Source: Rhizobium sp. AQ_MP (lineage in GTDB: Bacteria > Pseudomonadota > Alphaproteobacteria > Rhizobiales > Rhizobiaceae). From it: 64,000 nt of DNA. The notes under the pieces were generated by a model. It did not search any database and was not told the origin of the DNA. It was given only the letters and a program-made list of their open reading frames with translations. Below, piece after piece: positions 54,350-63,480 of the stretch (position 1 is its first letter; each line of letters starts with the position of its first letter). The DNA lies in assembly GCF_014237835.1 (NCBI RefSeq), contig NZ_JACJVI010000013.1:62001-126000 (forward strand). Direction: 5' to 3'. The translations under genes were made by a program, and so were the position numbers.

Positions 54350-57300
54350 CTAGACCATGGCCCCGTCCTCAACGACAAAGTCGAGATAGGTCATGGCCAG
54401 ATTCTTGGAAATACTGGCGAACTGGATTGCGTCGAGACCGCCAGCACCGTCTGCGTCATACAGCAAGGCGCCAGCTGCACGGTCGTAGATGATGTGGTCA
54501 TCCGCGTCGATGGCCTGAGACCCGACGACGAAGCTCTCCGCCGCTAGCTGGCCAACAGACAGTGCGGTAAAGACCGCCCGGTCAAGGACAATAGTGTCAT
54601 CCACGACCTTGAAATCCTTGATGACGTCGATGTTTGAGGGCGAAACGGCCGTCGAGAAGACAAAGCTGTCCTTGCCATTGCCTCCAGTCAGCGAATCCTT
54701 TCCAAGACCACCATCCAGCCGGTCATCGCCATTATTGCCACTCAGCGTGTTGTTTGCCGCATTGCCAATCAGGCTGTTGGCCAGTTCATTGCCCTTCAGC
54801 GTCACGGCAGAAGTGCCGATTGCCTGCACTTTCTCGACTTCCGAGCCGCTCTGAATGGTAAACGACGAGGTCGTGATCACCAGGTCGTCGCCACCGCCAA
54901 TCGCCTCGATGACCTTGTCGCCGGAACTATCGACGTAATAGGTATCGTTGCCGGCATAGCCATACATCGTGTCGGAGCCTTTCAGCCCGTCTATCTTATC
55001 ATTGCCGGCACTGCCATGCAGCGTATTGGCGGAATTGGTGCCGGTGACAATCAGCCCCGTGGACGGGGATACGACAATCGTGAATGCCTGGGGTGCGCTC
55101 TCGGCCCCCAAGGCGTCGACCACCTTATAGGTAAAGGCGAAGTCGCCACTTACGCCGGATGGCGGTACAAAGGAAAAGCTGCCATTGGGCGCAAGACTGA
55201 GACTGGCAGGCCCGTTGACAAGGGCGTAGCTGAGGCTGTCATTCTCCACGTCAGAACCTGCCGGCAAGGTACCGGAAATGGTCGTGTTGGCGAGACCTGT
55301 GGCTGAATTTCCGGCCGTCGCTGCTGTTGGTGCATCATTGACCGGTGAAAGCGCCAGGGTGAAGTTTCGTGGCGCGCTCTGCATGCCCCGGTCATCGATT
55401 GCGGCATATTGGAATGTAAAGTTTCCAGACGCATTGGCCGGTGGCGTGAACGAAAAGCTCCCATCGGCCGCAAAGCTGAAGCCAGGCAAGCCGGCGATCA
55501 ACACATAGCTTAAGGACGCGCTATCGATATCGCTTGCGGCCGGTACCCTGCCGTTGAGCATCGTGTCTTCGATGCCGGATGCCTCGTTGCCGCTGGAGGC
55601 GGTCTGCGGTGCGTCATTGACGGGCGAAACGGTGATCATGAATTGTCTCGGCGCACTCGTGGCGCCGAGGCTATCGATCGCGACATAGTCGAAGAAGAAA
55701 GGGCCACTCGCATTTGCCGGAGGCTGGTAGGAGAAACTGCCATCTGCATTAAAATTCAGGCCCAAAAGACCCTGAACCAACTGATAGCTGATCGCTTGGC
55801 CTTCAGCGTCTTGAGCTTGTGGCACCGCCCCCGTGATCAGTGTGTCCTCGTCACCGAAGGCCTCATTGCCGGTTTCGGCTGTTACAGGAGCCGCGTTCAC
55901 CGGAGAGACGGCAACGCCGTCAAAACTGTAGTCTTGAGCGACGAGGGCTGCTTCACCGGCGGGCACCTTGATCCGGAAGGTTTCAGAGTAGCCCCCATCC
56001 TGGACCATCCAGTTGCCGCCGCCAAGATCGACCAGCATGGCTGAACTGGAAAAGCCGGTAAACAGGATCTGATCTCCTAAGCCCGCGCCATTTCCGGTAA
56101 AGTCCTCGATCACGTCACCTTCAAACTCGCCCTTGCGAAGCACGAAAGTGTCATTGCCCGCATCGCCATAGAGCTGATCGAGGCCCAACCCACCTTCGAT
56201 GATATCGTCGCCATCCATGCCATGGATCTTGTTGGCTCCTGCATTGCCTTTGATTAGATTGGAAAGCCCGTTGCCGGTCGCGTCTCGATCAAGCGAACCG
56301 GTCAGTATCAGGTTCTCGACGTTTGCGCCCAAGGTATAGGTGAGGGTGCTCAAAACCGTGTCGATGCCCTCATTTGCCAATTCCAGGACAAGGTCGCCGG
56401 TGTGATCGACCACATAGGTGTCATTGCCCTTGCCGCCGGCCATCTCGTCGGCACCGGCCATGCCATCGAGCCGGTTGTTGCCGTCATTGCCGATCAAGAC
56501 ATTGGCTTTATCATTACCGGTCGCATCGAGCGCCTCGGTTCCCACGAGCACCAGTTTTTCCACCTGTGATGCCAGCACGTGACTGACAGTGGAAAACACG
56601 GTGTCGAAACCGCCGGCACCAAGGTTGTCCTTCTCGACGATCACGTCACCGAGGTCATCGACGAAATAGATGTCGTCACCGTCTCCGCCCTGCATGATGT
56701 CGGCGCCGAGGCCTCCATCCAGGATGTCAGCGCCGCCCATACCTTCGAGCTCGTTGGCAAGCGCATTGCCAATAATCTCGTTGTCGAGATTGTTTCCGGT
56801 TCCGCGTATTGCAGTGCCGGTCAGGTAGAGGTTTTCGACATTGGCTCCAAGCGTATGGTTCAATGCGGCAAACACGGTGTCGTTGCCCTTGTCGACGTCC
56901 TCGGTCACGATATCGCCGGAGTGGTTGACGATGTAGATGTCGTCTCCTCCAAGACCGGCAAAGGCGTCGGCGCTCGCCGTACCATAGAAGATGTCCGGTC
57001 CTTCGGTCGCCGAATGCGGCGGAACGAAGATGTCGCCACTTCGGGAACCAGTGACGATATTGGAGTAGACGGTGGTTCCGGAAGGATTGTCAGCCGTCGA
57101 ATTCGTCAATTCCTCGCGGATCCCGTAACGGCTGCGGACCGATCCGTCCGCATAGATCGTATTGCCAAAGATTTCGGTCCCTTCGGAATAATAGATGCGG
57201 GCAGGGCTGACGGTGTCGTCTATCCGAAGGCGGATATTGATCTCGTCATAGACCCCATTGCCGGCTTGCGAGTTGTTGAAGATCGTATTGCCGGTGATCG

Positions 57301-58177
57301 TCGTGTTGGTTGCGCCTTCGATGCGCATGCCCTGACGGTCGTTGTCGAAGACCAACGCGCCGGTCACGGTCACACTGTCCGATAGCTTGATCAATATGCC
57401 TTCGCGGGCATTGCTGTAATACTCTCCGCCAACAACGGTGATGCGCGTCGGCCAGGCTATGTCGTCTTGGCCATCGGGGAAAATGTCGGAACGCTGCGTG
57501 ACGAGACCAGCTCCCGTATTGTCATAGGCCTTGTTGTTCTCAAGCAGGATGTCGTTGCTGCTGGTGGTAATATTGAAGCCATGGCGATCGTTGTTGTAGG
57601 CGACGTTGTCGCGATAGACGCCGCCCTCGACATAGTCGGCGACAAACCCGTCCTTGCCATTGTCGTGGGAGACGCAATCCTCGACGACGAGATTATAGGT
57701 GATTTCGTGCGGGTTGATGCCATAGGCATTGCAGTTCATCACCTCTACATTGCTGATGGTGATGTTCTGGTGGATGCGACCGTCATCGTTTTCCTTGACG
57801 CCTGTGATGATGCCGGCCTGGTGCTCGATGTTGTTGGCCCTGTTGCCGTCAATCGTCAGATGGCTGATAACGATGTTATCGGCACTCTCGTTGACCGGCG
57901 TGCGCACGATGCCGTTGATACGGGCATCAAAGTCGTCAACCAGCTTGAGCACAGTGTCGCCCATGCCGGCCCCGGTCAGGGTCACGTTCGAACGGACCTC
58001 GATACAGCCTTTGGAAGGATTGGAAGGATTGCCGCTGACATAGAAGGTTCCGGAGGGGATGACGACTGTGCCACCGCCTGATGCATAGGCAGCATTAATT
58101 GCTGCCTGGATTGCTGCGCTGTCATCTGAGGCGTCATCCGGCGTTGCACCGAAATCCAGAACATTGAACGTCGCCAT
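54350..58177 (-). CDS. Secreted RTX protein with AlgE-type mannuronan C5-epimerase module
   Basis: 1275 residues from the ATG at 58177, with GAGGATATC upstream; 29 earlier codons are unlikely to be used. Residues 1-385 form a parallel beta-helix like Azotobacter AlgE A-modules: FNVLDFGATPDDASDDSAAI, LTGAGMGDTVLKL, AYGINPHE at 151-158, DGFVADY at 176-182, NDRHGFN and NAREGILIKLSD. From recalled AlgE4 numbering, catalytic Y149, H154 and D178 correspond to Y152, H157 and D181. D152 is replaced by N155. RTX repeats (GGxGxDxxx) fill 395-680 and 1040-1175. Three cadherin-like repeats of about 94 residues lie at 757-1037. A serralysin-type C-terminus replaces a Sec signal, implying type I export. 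Confidence 0.85.
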   Translation of the reverse strand: MATFNVLDFGATPDDASDDSAAIQAAINAAYASGGGTVVIPSGTFYVSGNPSNPSKGCIEVRSNVTLTGAGMGDTVLKLVDDFDARINGIVRTPVNESADNIVISHLTIDGNRANNIEHQAGIITGVKENDDGRIHQNITISNVEVMNCNAYGINPHEITYNLVVEDCVSHDNGKDGFVADYVEGGVYRDNVAYNNDRHGFNITTSSNDILLENNKAYDNTGAGLVTQRSDIFPDGQDDIAWPTRITVVGGEYYSNAREGILIKLSDSVTVTGALVFDNDRQGMRIEGATNTTITGNTIFNNSQAGNGVYDEINIRLRIDDTVSPARIYYSEGTEIFGNTIYADGSVRSRYGIREELTNSTADNPSGTTVYSNIVTGSRSGDIFVPPHSATEGPDIFYGTASADAFAGLGGDDIYIVNHSGDIVTEDVDKGNDTVFAALNHTLGANVENLYLTGTAIRGTGNNLDNEIIGNALANELEGMGGADILDGGLGADIMQGGDGDDIYFVDDLGDVIVEKDNLGAGGFDTVFSTVSHVLASQVEKLVLVGTEALDATGNDKANVLIGNDGNNRLDGMAGADEMAGGKGNDTYVVDHTGDLVLELANEGIDTVLSTLTYTLGANVENLILTGSLDRDATGNGLSNLIKGNAGANKIHGMDGDDIIEGGLGLDQLYGDAGNDTFVLRKGEFEGDVIEDFTGNGAGLGDQILFTGFSSSAMLVDLGGGNWMVQDGGYSETFRIKVPAGEAALVAQDYSFDGVAVSPVNAAPVTAETGNEAFGDEDTLITGAVPQAQDAEGQAISYQLVQGLLGLNFNADGSFSYQPPANASGPFFFDYVAIDSLGATSAPRQFMITVSPVNDAPQTASSGNEASGIEDTMLNGRVPAASDIDSASLSYVLIAGLPGFSFAADGSFSFTPPANASGNFTFQYAAIDDRGMQSAPRNFTLALSPVNDAPTAATAGNSATGLANTTISGTLPAGSDVENDSLSYALVNGPASLSLAPNGSFSFVPPSGVSGDFAFTYKVVDALGAESAPQAFTIVVSPSTGLIVTGTNSANTLHGSAGNDKIDGLKGSDTMYGYAGNDTYYVDSSGDKVIEAIGGGDDLVITTSSFTIQSGSEVEKVQAIGTSAVTLKGNELANSLIGNAANNTLSGNNGDDRLDGGLGKDSLTGGNGKDSFVFSTAVSPSNIDVIKDFKVVDDTIVLDRAVFTALSVGQLAAESFVVGSQAIDADDHIIYDRAAGALLYDADGAGGLDAIQFASISKNLAMTYLDFVVEDGAMV

Positions 58178-58315
58178 GATATCCTCGATCCGCCTATATG
58201 GCTCTCCCCTTGATGCCTTGAAGTGTAGGGAGAGTGGGATCGAAAGGATATAAACGCAGATCAACCAATGCTTGATTTCGTTGGCCCCAAAATCGTCGAG
58301 CCGGAATGACCGCGC

Positions 58316-59311
58316 TCAGATCGGATCAAGTGCCGACGTGGTTCCCAGATCACCTCTGGTCGGCGGTGGCATGAATGCGGCGGCGAGTTGCCGGCGCGAG
58401 GGATGGCGCTGCGCAAGACCGGTTCGTTTTTCAAAAGCGGCCCGGCTAGCTGCGCCATCGGCCACCAGAGCGTAAAGCAGGCCGAGCCGATCCGAGCATT
58501 CGAGATCGTGATGAGCATGGCCCGCAAGCTGGCGGGCAAGACGGTTGAGCGCACTATATGCATGCAGATGATATTCATAAGCTCGGTCGGCTCGCGCAAG
58601 TTCGAGGGGAAGGAAACCCTCATCGTCGATCTGGCAGGCGCCAAGTGAAAAGCTCGCCCGGGCCCAGGCCCGCATGTTTTCATCGCTCAAGATTGCGCCG
58701 AGATCGGCAACAGCTGTGGCTGCCCAGTAGCGATGGTTGTTGCGGCGCGATATCGGTCCTGCCTTGACGTCGTAGTAGACCATGGTTTGACTGGCGAGTG
58801 TGTGAAGCCAGCTGCGGATCTCGTCTTCCCCGTTCAAGCTTATGCCCCGCGCCTGGAGGGTGAGAACAATCGCTGTGATCTCGCCCGTAAAGCTGTCTCG
58901 GCTCAGATTGGCATCCGAGGTTGCCATATCCGTCAGCGCCTTGCCTATAGCCCAGGACCGCAAACCCTGAAGTGCACACATGGCCGCGTTGCCATCATCC
59001 GTTCTTGCAAGTGCCAAGACCTGTCGAATGGCCGCCTGGATCGGCGCGAGCTGCAAGGCGCGCTCTTGACGCTGAGCCTCATTGAGCACCGACTTCGAGC
59101 GGAACGACTGATCGTATTTGGATATCGTCGCCACCCGACGTGGCAGGCTCGGCAGGTTTTTGCACGCACTGTCCTGGCGCAAGCTTGGCTTGACCATGGC
59201 CAAAACTGTGTCGCTCGCCGCAGAATTTGCAGCTGTCAGCAAGGCCGCCATCAGGGTCATGCCGACAATGAGCGCCTTCGACATGCTTGTCTGTGAGACT
59301 TTTGCCAACAT
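58316..59311 (-). CDS. algL: Periplasmic alginate lyase (PL5, AlgL-type)
   Basis: 331 residues. A long n-region plus hydrophobic stretch (SKALIVGMTLMAALLTAANS then AA) is a Sec signal; an ATG nine codons later is an alternative start. The PL5 fold is recognised by SKYDQSFRSKSVLNEAQ, MCALQGLRSWA, the catalytic SRRNNHRYWAATAV (H193) and DEGFLPLELARADRAYEYHL (R243, Y245/Y247). These match the His, Arg and Tyr of Pseudomonas AlgL. The family cleaves mannuronate-rich alginate, clearing polymer stranded in the periplasm. It lies 106 bases after a Sel1-repeat gene and 138 before the epimerase gene, on the same strand. Confidence 0.8.
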   Translation of the reverse strand: MLAKVSQTSMSKALIVGMTLMAALLTAANSAASDTVLAMVKPSLRQDSACKNLPSLPRRVATISKYDQSFRSKSVLNEAQRQERALQLAPIQAAIRQVLALARTDDGNAAMCALQGLRSWAIGKALTDMATSDANLSRDSFTGEITAIVLTLQARGISLNGEDEIRSWLHTLASQTMVYYDVKAGPISRRNNHRYWAATAVADLGAILSDENMRAWARASFSLGACQIDDEGFLPLELARADRAYEYHLHAYSALNRLARQLAGHAHHDLECSDRLGLLYALVADGAASRAAFEKRTGLAQRHPSRRQLAAAFMPPPTRGDLGTTSALDPI

Positions 59312-59417
59312 GAAACTCCGAGACGGATTTCATGAGGGTCTAGTCTAAAAGGCCTAAGGTCAGTTTAACTGGAACCAGAAAACACGGCGCTTTTCACGGA
59401 GAAGTCTCTTGCGCTGT

Positions 59418-60671
59418 TCAATTTTCGGCTGCAAGAGCAATGAGACGCGCATCGGCAAGCGCAATTTCTCCAAACTGCTTGGCCGCTTTTGCAGCCTGCT
59501 GATTTCCGCCTGCCGCCGACAGTGCCAAATAGGCACGGGCGAGCTGATGCTTGTCGGCGTGTTCAACGTCTCCCAGCAAGATCATCGCCAGCCGGTACTG
59601 GGTATCGGGATCTCCTGCGCGTGCTGCGGCTTTAAGATAGCGAAGTCCTTTCTCCCGGTCCTGGGGTGAGCCATCGGGATTGAAGAGCAGGTGCGTTGCC
59701 AGTGCCACGGCAGCAGACACGGCGCCATCATCCGCCTGGCCCTCAAGTTCGGACTTGATCTGGTCTGACAAGGGATCAGGTGCAATTGCGAGTAGACGGC
59801 CGAGGGCAGCATAGGCTTCCGGCGCATTGCTTTGTGCCGCTTTCACATAAAGGTCAGCTGCCGTAACAAGGTCCTCACCACTGCCGCTGGTCTCCAGATT
59901 TTGCGCCAGAAGCAGCATGGCCCGGACATTGCCCTTTTCTGCCAGCGGCTCCAACCAGTCGACCAGCACTGCACGCCCCTCAGGCAAACTGTCCGCCAGG
60001 TCCTCATAGACGCCAGCGGCGTTCAAGCGGCCTTGCGGATCAAGTGCAACGGCGCGATCGAGCCAGTAAAGAGCCTGCTCCGGCTCTGCACGACCTGGCT
60101 GCATCATCGCCTTGGCGATCTCCAGCATCTTGCGACTGCGCTGGTCGACCGGCACTTGGGCAAGCAGCTGATTGGCGCGTTTGGTGTCGCGGCGCACGCC
60201 CCAGCCCAGCGCATAGGCAAGCGCTCCATTCTTCGACGCACCGACATTGCCCTCGGCGCCGCCTCTGGCGTACCAGCTTGCAGCTTCCTTCGCCAGTTTC
60301 GGCCCGCCGATGCCATATTGCAGCATGATGCCATAGGCATTGGCCGCTGCGCTGGAGCCGCGCAGTGCCTCTGCCCGGATCAAGGGGCGCAACTGGGCTG
60401 CAGACCGGTACTGCCGGGGGCCGAGCTTGACGATCGCTTTGGCGACTTCTCTGACGGCGACCCGGTTTCCGCGCAAAGCGCTTGGAAGAAATTGTCGCAT
60501 GCTTGCTTCAGGACCAGCGGCCAAGGCGGGCGTAGGCGTGATCATCGGTCCAAGGCATAAGCCGAGCATGACAGAGCAGGCGAGGCTCGCTAGGCGCATG
60601 CGCGACAAGAGGCGAGACACAGGCGAGGTGACTGGCTGCGCAAAAATCGCGGATTTATTCGACATAGCCAT
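59418..60671 (-). CDS. Exported Sel1-repeat protein (AlgK-like position)
   Basis: 417 residues from the ATG at 60671, which overlaps the end of the upstream Sel1 gene; a second ATG two codons on is possible. The N-terminus has a hydrophobic signal segment (LASLACSVMLGLCLGPMITP). Sel1-type helical repeats follow: ANAYGIMLQYGIGGPKLAKE, AASWYARGGAEGNVGASKNG, AYAALGRLL and GLRYLKAAARAGDPDTQYRL. Sel1/TPR proteins scaffold envelope complexes; AlgK in the alginate secretion machine is one. Identity with AlgK is an inference from fold and operon position. Confidence 0.8.
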   Translation of the reverse strand: MAMSNKSAIFAQPVTSPVSRLLSRMRLASLACSVMLGLCLGPMITPTPALAAGPEASMRQFLPSALRGNRVAVREVAKAIVKLGPRQYRSAAQLRPLIRAEALRGSSAAANAYGIMLQYGIGGPKLAKEAASWYARGGAEGNVGASKNGALAYALGWGVRRDTKRANQLLAQVPVDQRSRKMLEIAKAMMQPGRAEPEQALYWLDRAVALDPQGRLNAAGVYEDLADSLPEGRAVLVDWLEPLAEKGNVRAMLLLAQNLETSGSGEDLVTAADLYVKAAQSNAPEAYAALGRLLAIAPDPLSDQIKSELEGQADDGAVSAAVALATHLLFNPDGSPQDREKGLRYLKAAARAGDPDTQYRLAMILLGDVEHADKHQLARAYLALSAAGGNQQAAKAAKQFGEIALADARLIALAAEN

Positions 60672-63414
60672 TTTGCAAAGCCTTCCTGTGCCAGGTTTTT
60701 GCCAATTGCGGATCGGGAGCCACGCCAAAGCCGAGGTCGAGCGCGATTGCGTATTGAAACATGGCTTCCGGGTCGCCCTGTTCGGCAGCAAGGCGTGTCC
60801 AGCTGATACTCTTTGCTGCGGAGACCTCACCGTCGATGCCGGCTGCATGGAAACGGGCAAGTATCTTCATTGCTGCGACATCCTTCTTGGCGGCCGCATC
60901 CTCTAGAAGTCTGATGCCTTCGCTTCTTTTGTCTTGTCCACGTGCAGCAAGCAGCATGCCGAAACTGCGAAGCGCGGATGGATCGCCAGTCTCTGCAACC
61001 CGCTTCAAGGCATCCATGGCATCCTTGGCGCCGCCGCCTTCTGAAAGGCGGGTCAGTTCGGCAATTGCCGCTTGCTCGCCCGTCAATGCTGCTTTGCTAT
61101 ACCATTTGATCGCGGCGTCGCGCTGGGGTCCGAGACGGTCACCCTCCTGCAGCCGGGCCAGCACGAGGGCAGCCTTGCCACTTCCGCCATCGGCAGCCCC
61201 CTCCAGCAGGCGTGCGGCACGTGCTGCATCATCATTGGCGCCTGGAGAGAGTGAGAGGATTGCTTCAGCAAGAACCAAACGCAAGCGAGGAGAGTGTCTG
61301 ACAATTGCTTCGGCGTTCGACAGTGCTTTCGCCGCATTCAGGGGCTCCCCGAGAATGCGCTGCAGCCTTGCCTTTTCGACAAGCGCCCTGGGATCGCAAA
61401 GCAGGACCTCGTCCAACGCTTTTGCCACAGGCGCAACACGGGTTGGATTACCGCCAAGTTCGGCCAGGGCCGCAGGGTCGCCGCGTTCGGCAGCTCGCTG
61501 CAACCAGGCATCAGCTTCAACGGAAGCCCCGCCATCGATTGTGATTTGTCGTGCCAGAAGCAGCATCGCCTCCGCATGGCCGGCGGCCGCTGCACGCTCC
61601 AGCCGTCGCTTTGCGTCCTCATTGAATGTCCCTTCTTGAAGGGAGATGCGGGCCAGTTCGAAATCGGCTGCAGGGTCCATGCTTGCACGAAGCCCGTCCA
61701 ACAGTGCCGCACTTGCTTCGAGGTCTTCACCGAGCTTGCCGGCGCGATAAGCGCCAATGAGGGCGAGACGTCCGGAAACGACACCTTCTCCAGCTGCACC
61801 TGCTTGCGCAACGAGCAGCTTTGAGCGCTTTGTGGGGCCGCCGGCTTCAGCAATAAGGACCGCGGCACGCTCGACCATGGAAATACGGTCGCCCTGCTCT
61901 GCGGCTTGCTCGAAAAGCGCTTGCGCCTTGGCCTTGTCACCCCTCTCAAGGGCGCGGCGCGCCAATTTGCGGATGGCAAGCGCATTGCCATCTGCTGCAA
62001 GCTCTTCAAGCCGCTGATCTGGATCGAGCTGTGAACTTGGTCGGCAAAGCGAAAGGTCCACGAGACTGGCCCGGGCCAGATCGGACCCGGCATCCGATGC
62101 CTGGCGCAGAACGGCTTCGGCCTCGCGCAATCCGCGGCCCCATTTGAGGAGGTAACGACCGTAAAGTGCCTTTGCATCCGGCGTGCCATAGGCGTTGATG
62201 CGCTGATAAATCGCCTCTGCTCTTGCAGGATCAGGCGCAACCCCCTGTCCGGTCAGGTAACTATTGGCCAGAATGTCGAGCGCAAAGACAGAGGTCTCCG
62301 GCCTTTCGGCAGCGGGTTGCAAGACCGCCTGCATGAGATCGAAGTCGGCGGATCCGGTAAAGTCGCCCCGGAAATAACGAGCTGCGAGCAGGACGGCACT
62401 GGGGTCACCATTTTCGACGCCGGTTGAAAGAAGCGTTTCAATCCTGGCCGGATCCTCACCCCTGATGAGCGCCAGATCTGCCAAAGCCGCATAACCGGCG
62501 ACGGATCCAGCCGCGACTGCCCGCTCCCAGAGCTCGCCTGCCTTGTTGCGATCCAGAGTAACACCAATGCCAGTGTGATAGGCCTTTGCCAGCTTTTCGA
62601 GGCCGGCGCGATGGCCAGAGTTCGCAGCAATGGTAAACCAGGCAACCGCATGCCGCTCCGCATCTGGATATCCGCGATCAATCAGGAATTGACCGATGTC
62701 AATCGCGAGGTCGCAGTCCCCCTGGGCGAGTGCCGTCTGGAGATTGAGGCTCGCCAGATTGGCAAAGTGGCGGGCTGCGCCCTCAAACGGTGGGGTAAGC
62801 GTTTCATCCGCATAAAGGGCCGCGAGCTCGACGGCTGCCATGGGCTCTCCAAAGCCCGCCGCGACCCCCAGATAGCGCGAGGCATCGTCAAGGGACAGGC
62901 TTGGCAATTCGCCGCGTGCAATCAGCCTGCCGAGTGTCAAAGCCGCATCTGTCTCCTGTGCCGCGGTCGCCTCGATCAAGAGGCGTGCAGCCCGTTCACG
63001 GTCAACGGTGCCTGCTCGTTCATCGAGCAACAGCTGAGCCAGGCGCCGCTTGGCACTAAGGCCGGTTGCGCGCCTTTCCTCCACGATCACTTCCAGCAGC
63101 CGACGCGCAAGCGGCAGATCACGCACAACGCCTGCACCGCCGTCGATCAGGCGATTGGCATCGGCGAGGATCTCGTTTGCTGGTTGGTGTGGCTGCTCTC
63201 CCGACCAGGTCTTCCAGTCGAATGAAAGCGGGGCAGGGCTTTGCGCTTTCCGGCAGATCTTCGCGAAATTGAGCTCGGGTGGCGAGATTGGCAAAGGCAG
63301 GCTCATCAGCGCATTTGCTGAAACCGTCTCTGCGAACACAGTTTGCGGTGCAGCCATGAGCGAGATCAGCGTCGCAATCATCATGGCGGCACTTTGAGTG
63401 TGCGATCGTTTCAT
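60655..63414 (-). CDS. Very large exported Sel1-repeat protein
   Basis: 919 residues from the ATG at 63414, with AGGAGA seven bases upstream; an ATG six codons earlier lacks this. Signal peptide MKRSHTQSAAMMIATLISLM to VFA before ETVSANA. About 20 Sel1-like repeats fill residues 90-900, seen as recurring A-x-x-G-D/E-P-x-A-x-x-x-L-A units (for example AERGDPAALAELG, AVAAGSVAGYAALAD, LAAEQGDPEAMFQYAIALDL, and the ending KTWHRKALQNGYVE). This is far longer than the 450-odd residues of AlgK. It lies between two other Sel1 genes, with 66 bases to the first and an overlap with the next. Likely a periplasmic scaffold. Confidence 0.82.
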   Translation of the reverse strand: MKRSHTQSAAMMIATLISLMAAPQTVFAETVSANALMSLPLPISPPELNFAKICRKAQSPAPLSFDWKTWSGEQPHQPANEILADANRLIDGGAGVVRDLPLARRLLEVIVEERRATGLSAKRRLAQLLLDERAGTVDRERAARLLIEATAAQETDAALTLGRLIARGELPSLSLDDASRYLGVAAGFGEPMAAVELAALYADETLTPPFEGAARHFANLASLNLQTALAQGDCDLAIDIGQFLIDRGYPDAERHAVAWFTIAANSGHRAGLEKLAKAYHTGIGVTLDRNKAGELWERAVAAGSVAGYAALADLALIRGEDPARIETLLSTGVENGDPSAVLLAARYFRGDFTGSADFDLMQAVLQPAAERPETSVFALDILANSYLTGQGVAPDPARAEAIYQRINAYGTPDAKALYGRYLLKWGRGLREAEAVLRQASDAGSDLARASLVDLSLCRPSSQLDPDQRLEELAADGNALAIRKLARRALERGDKAKAQALFEQAAEQGDRISMVERAAVLIAEAGGPTKRSKLLVAQAGAAGEGVVSGRLALIGAYRAGKLGEDLEASAALLDGLRASMDPAADFELARISLQEGTFNEDAKRRLERAAAAGHAEAMLLLARQITIDGGASVEADAWLQRAAERGDPAALAELGGNPTRVAPVAKALDEVLLCDPRALVEKARLQRILGEPLNAAKALSNAEAIVRHSPRLRLVLAEAILSLSPGANDDAARAARLLEGAADGGSGKAALVLARLQEGDRLGPQRDAAIKWYSKAALTGEQAAIAELTRLSEGGGAKDAMDALKRVAETGDPSALRSFGMLLAARGQDKRSEGIRLLEDAAAKKDVAAMKILARFHAAGIDGEVSAAKSISWTRLAAEQGDPEAMFQYAIALDLGFGVAPDPQLAKTWHRKALQNGYVE

Positions 63415-63480
63415 GCGTGTTTCTCCTACCATGTCACATCACCCTCTTCGTCGCGGCCTCGTCCAATTTTCGTCGAAGCC

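Noticed and set aside
58178..58315. Separate promoter for the epimerase gene
   Set aside because: The 138-base gap has no convincing -35/-10 pair; a CTCTCCC/GGGAGAG fold in the leader is possible but unsupported.
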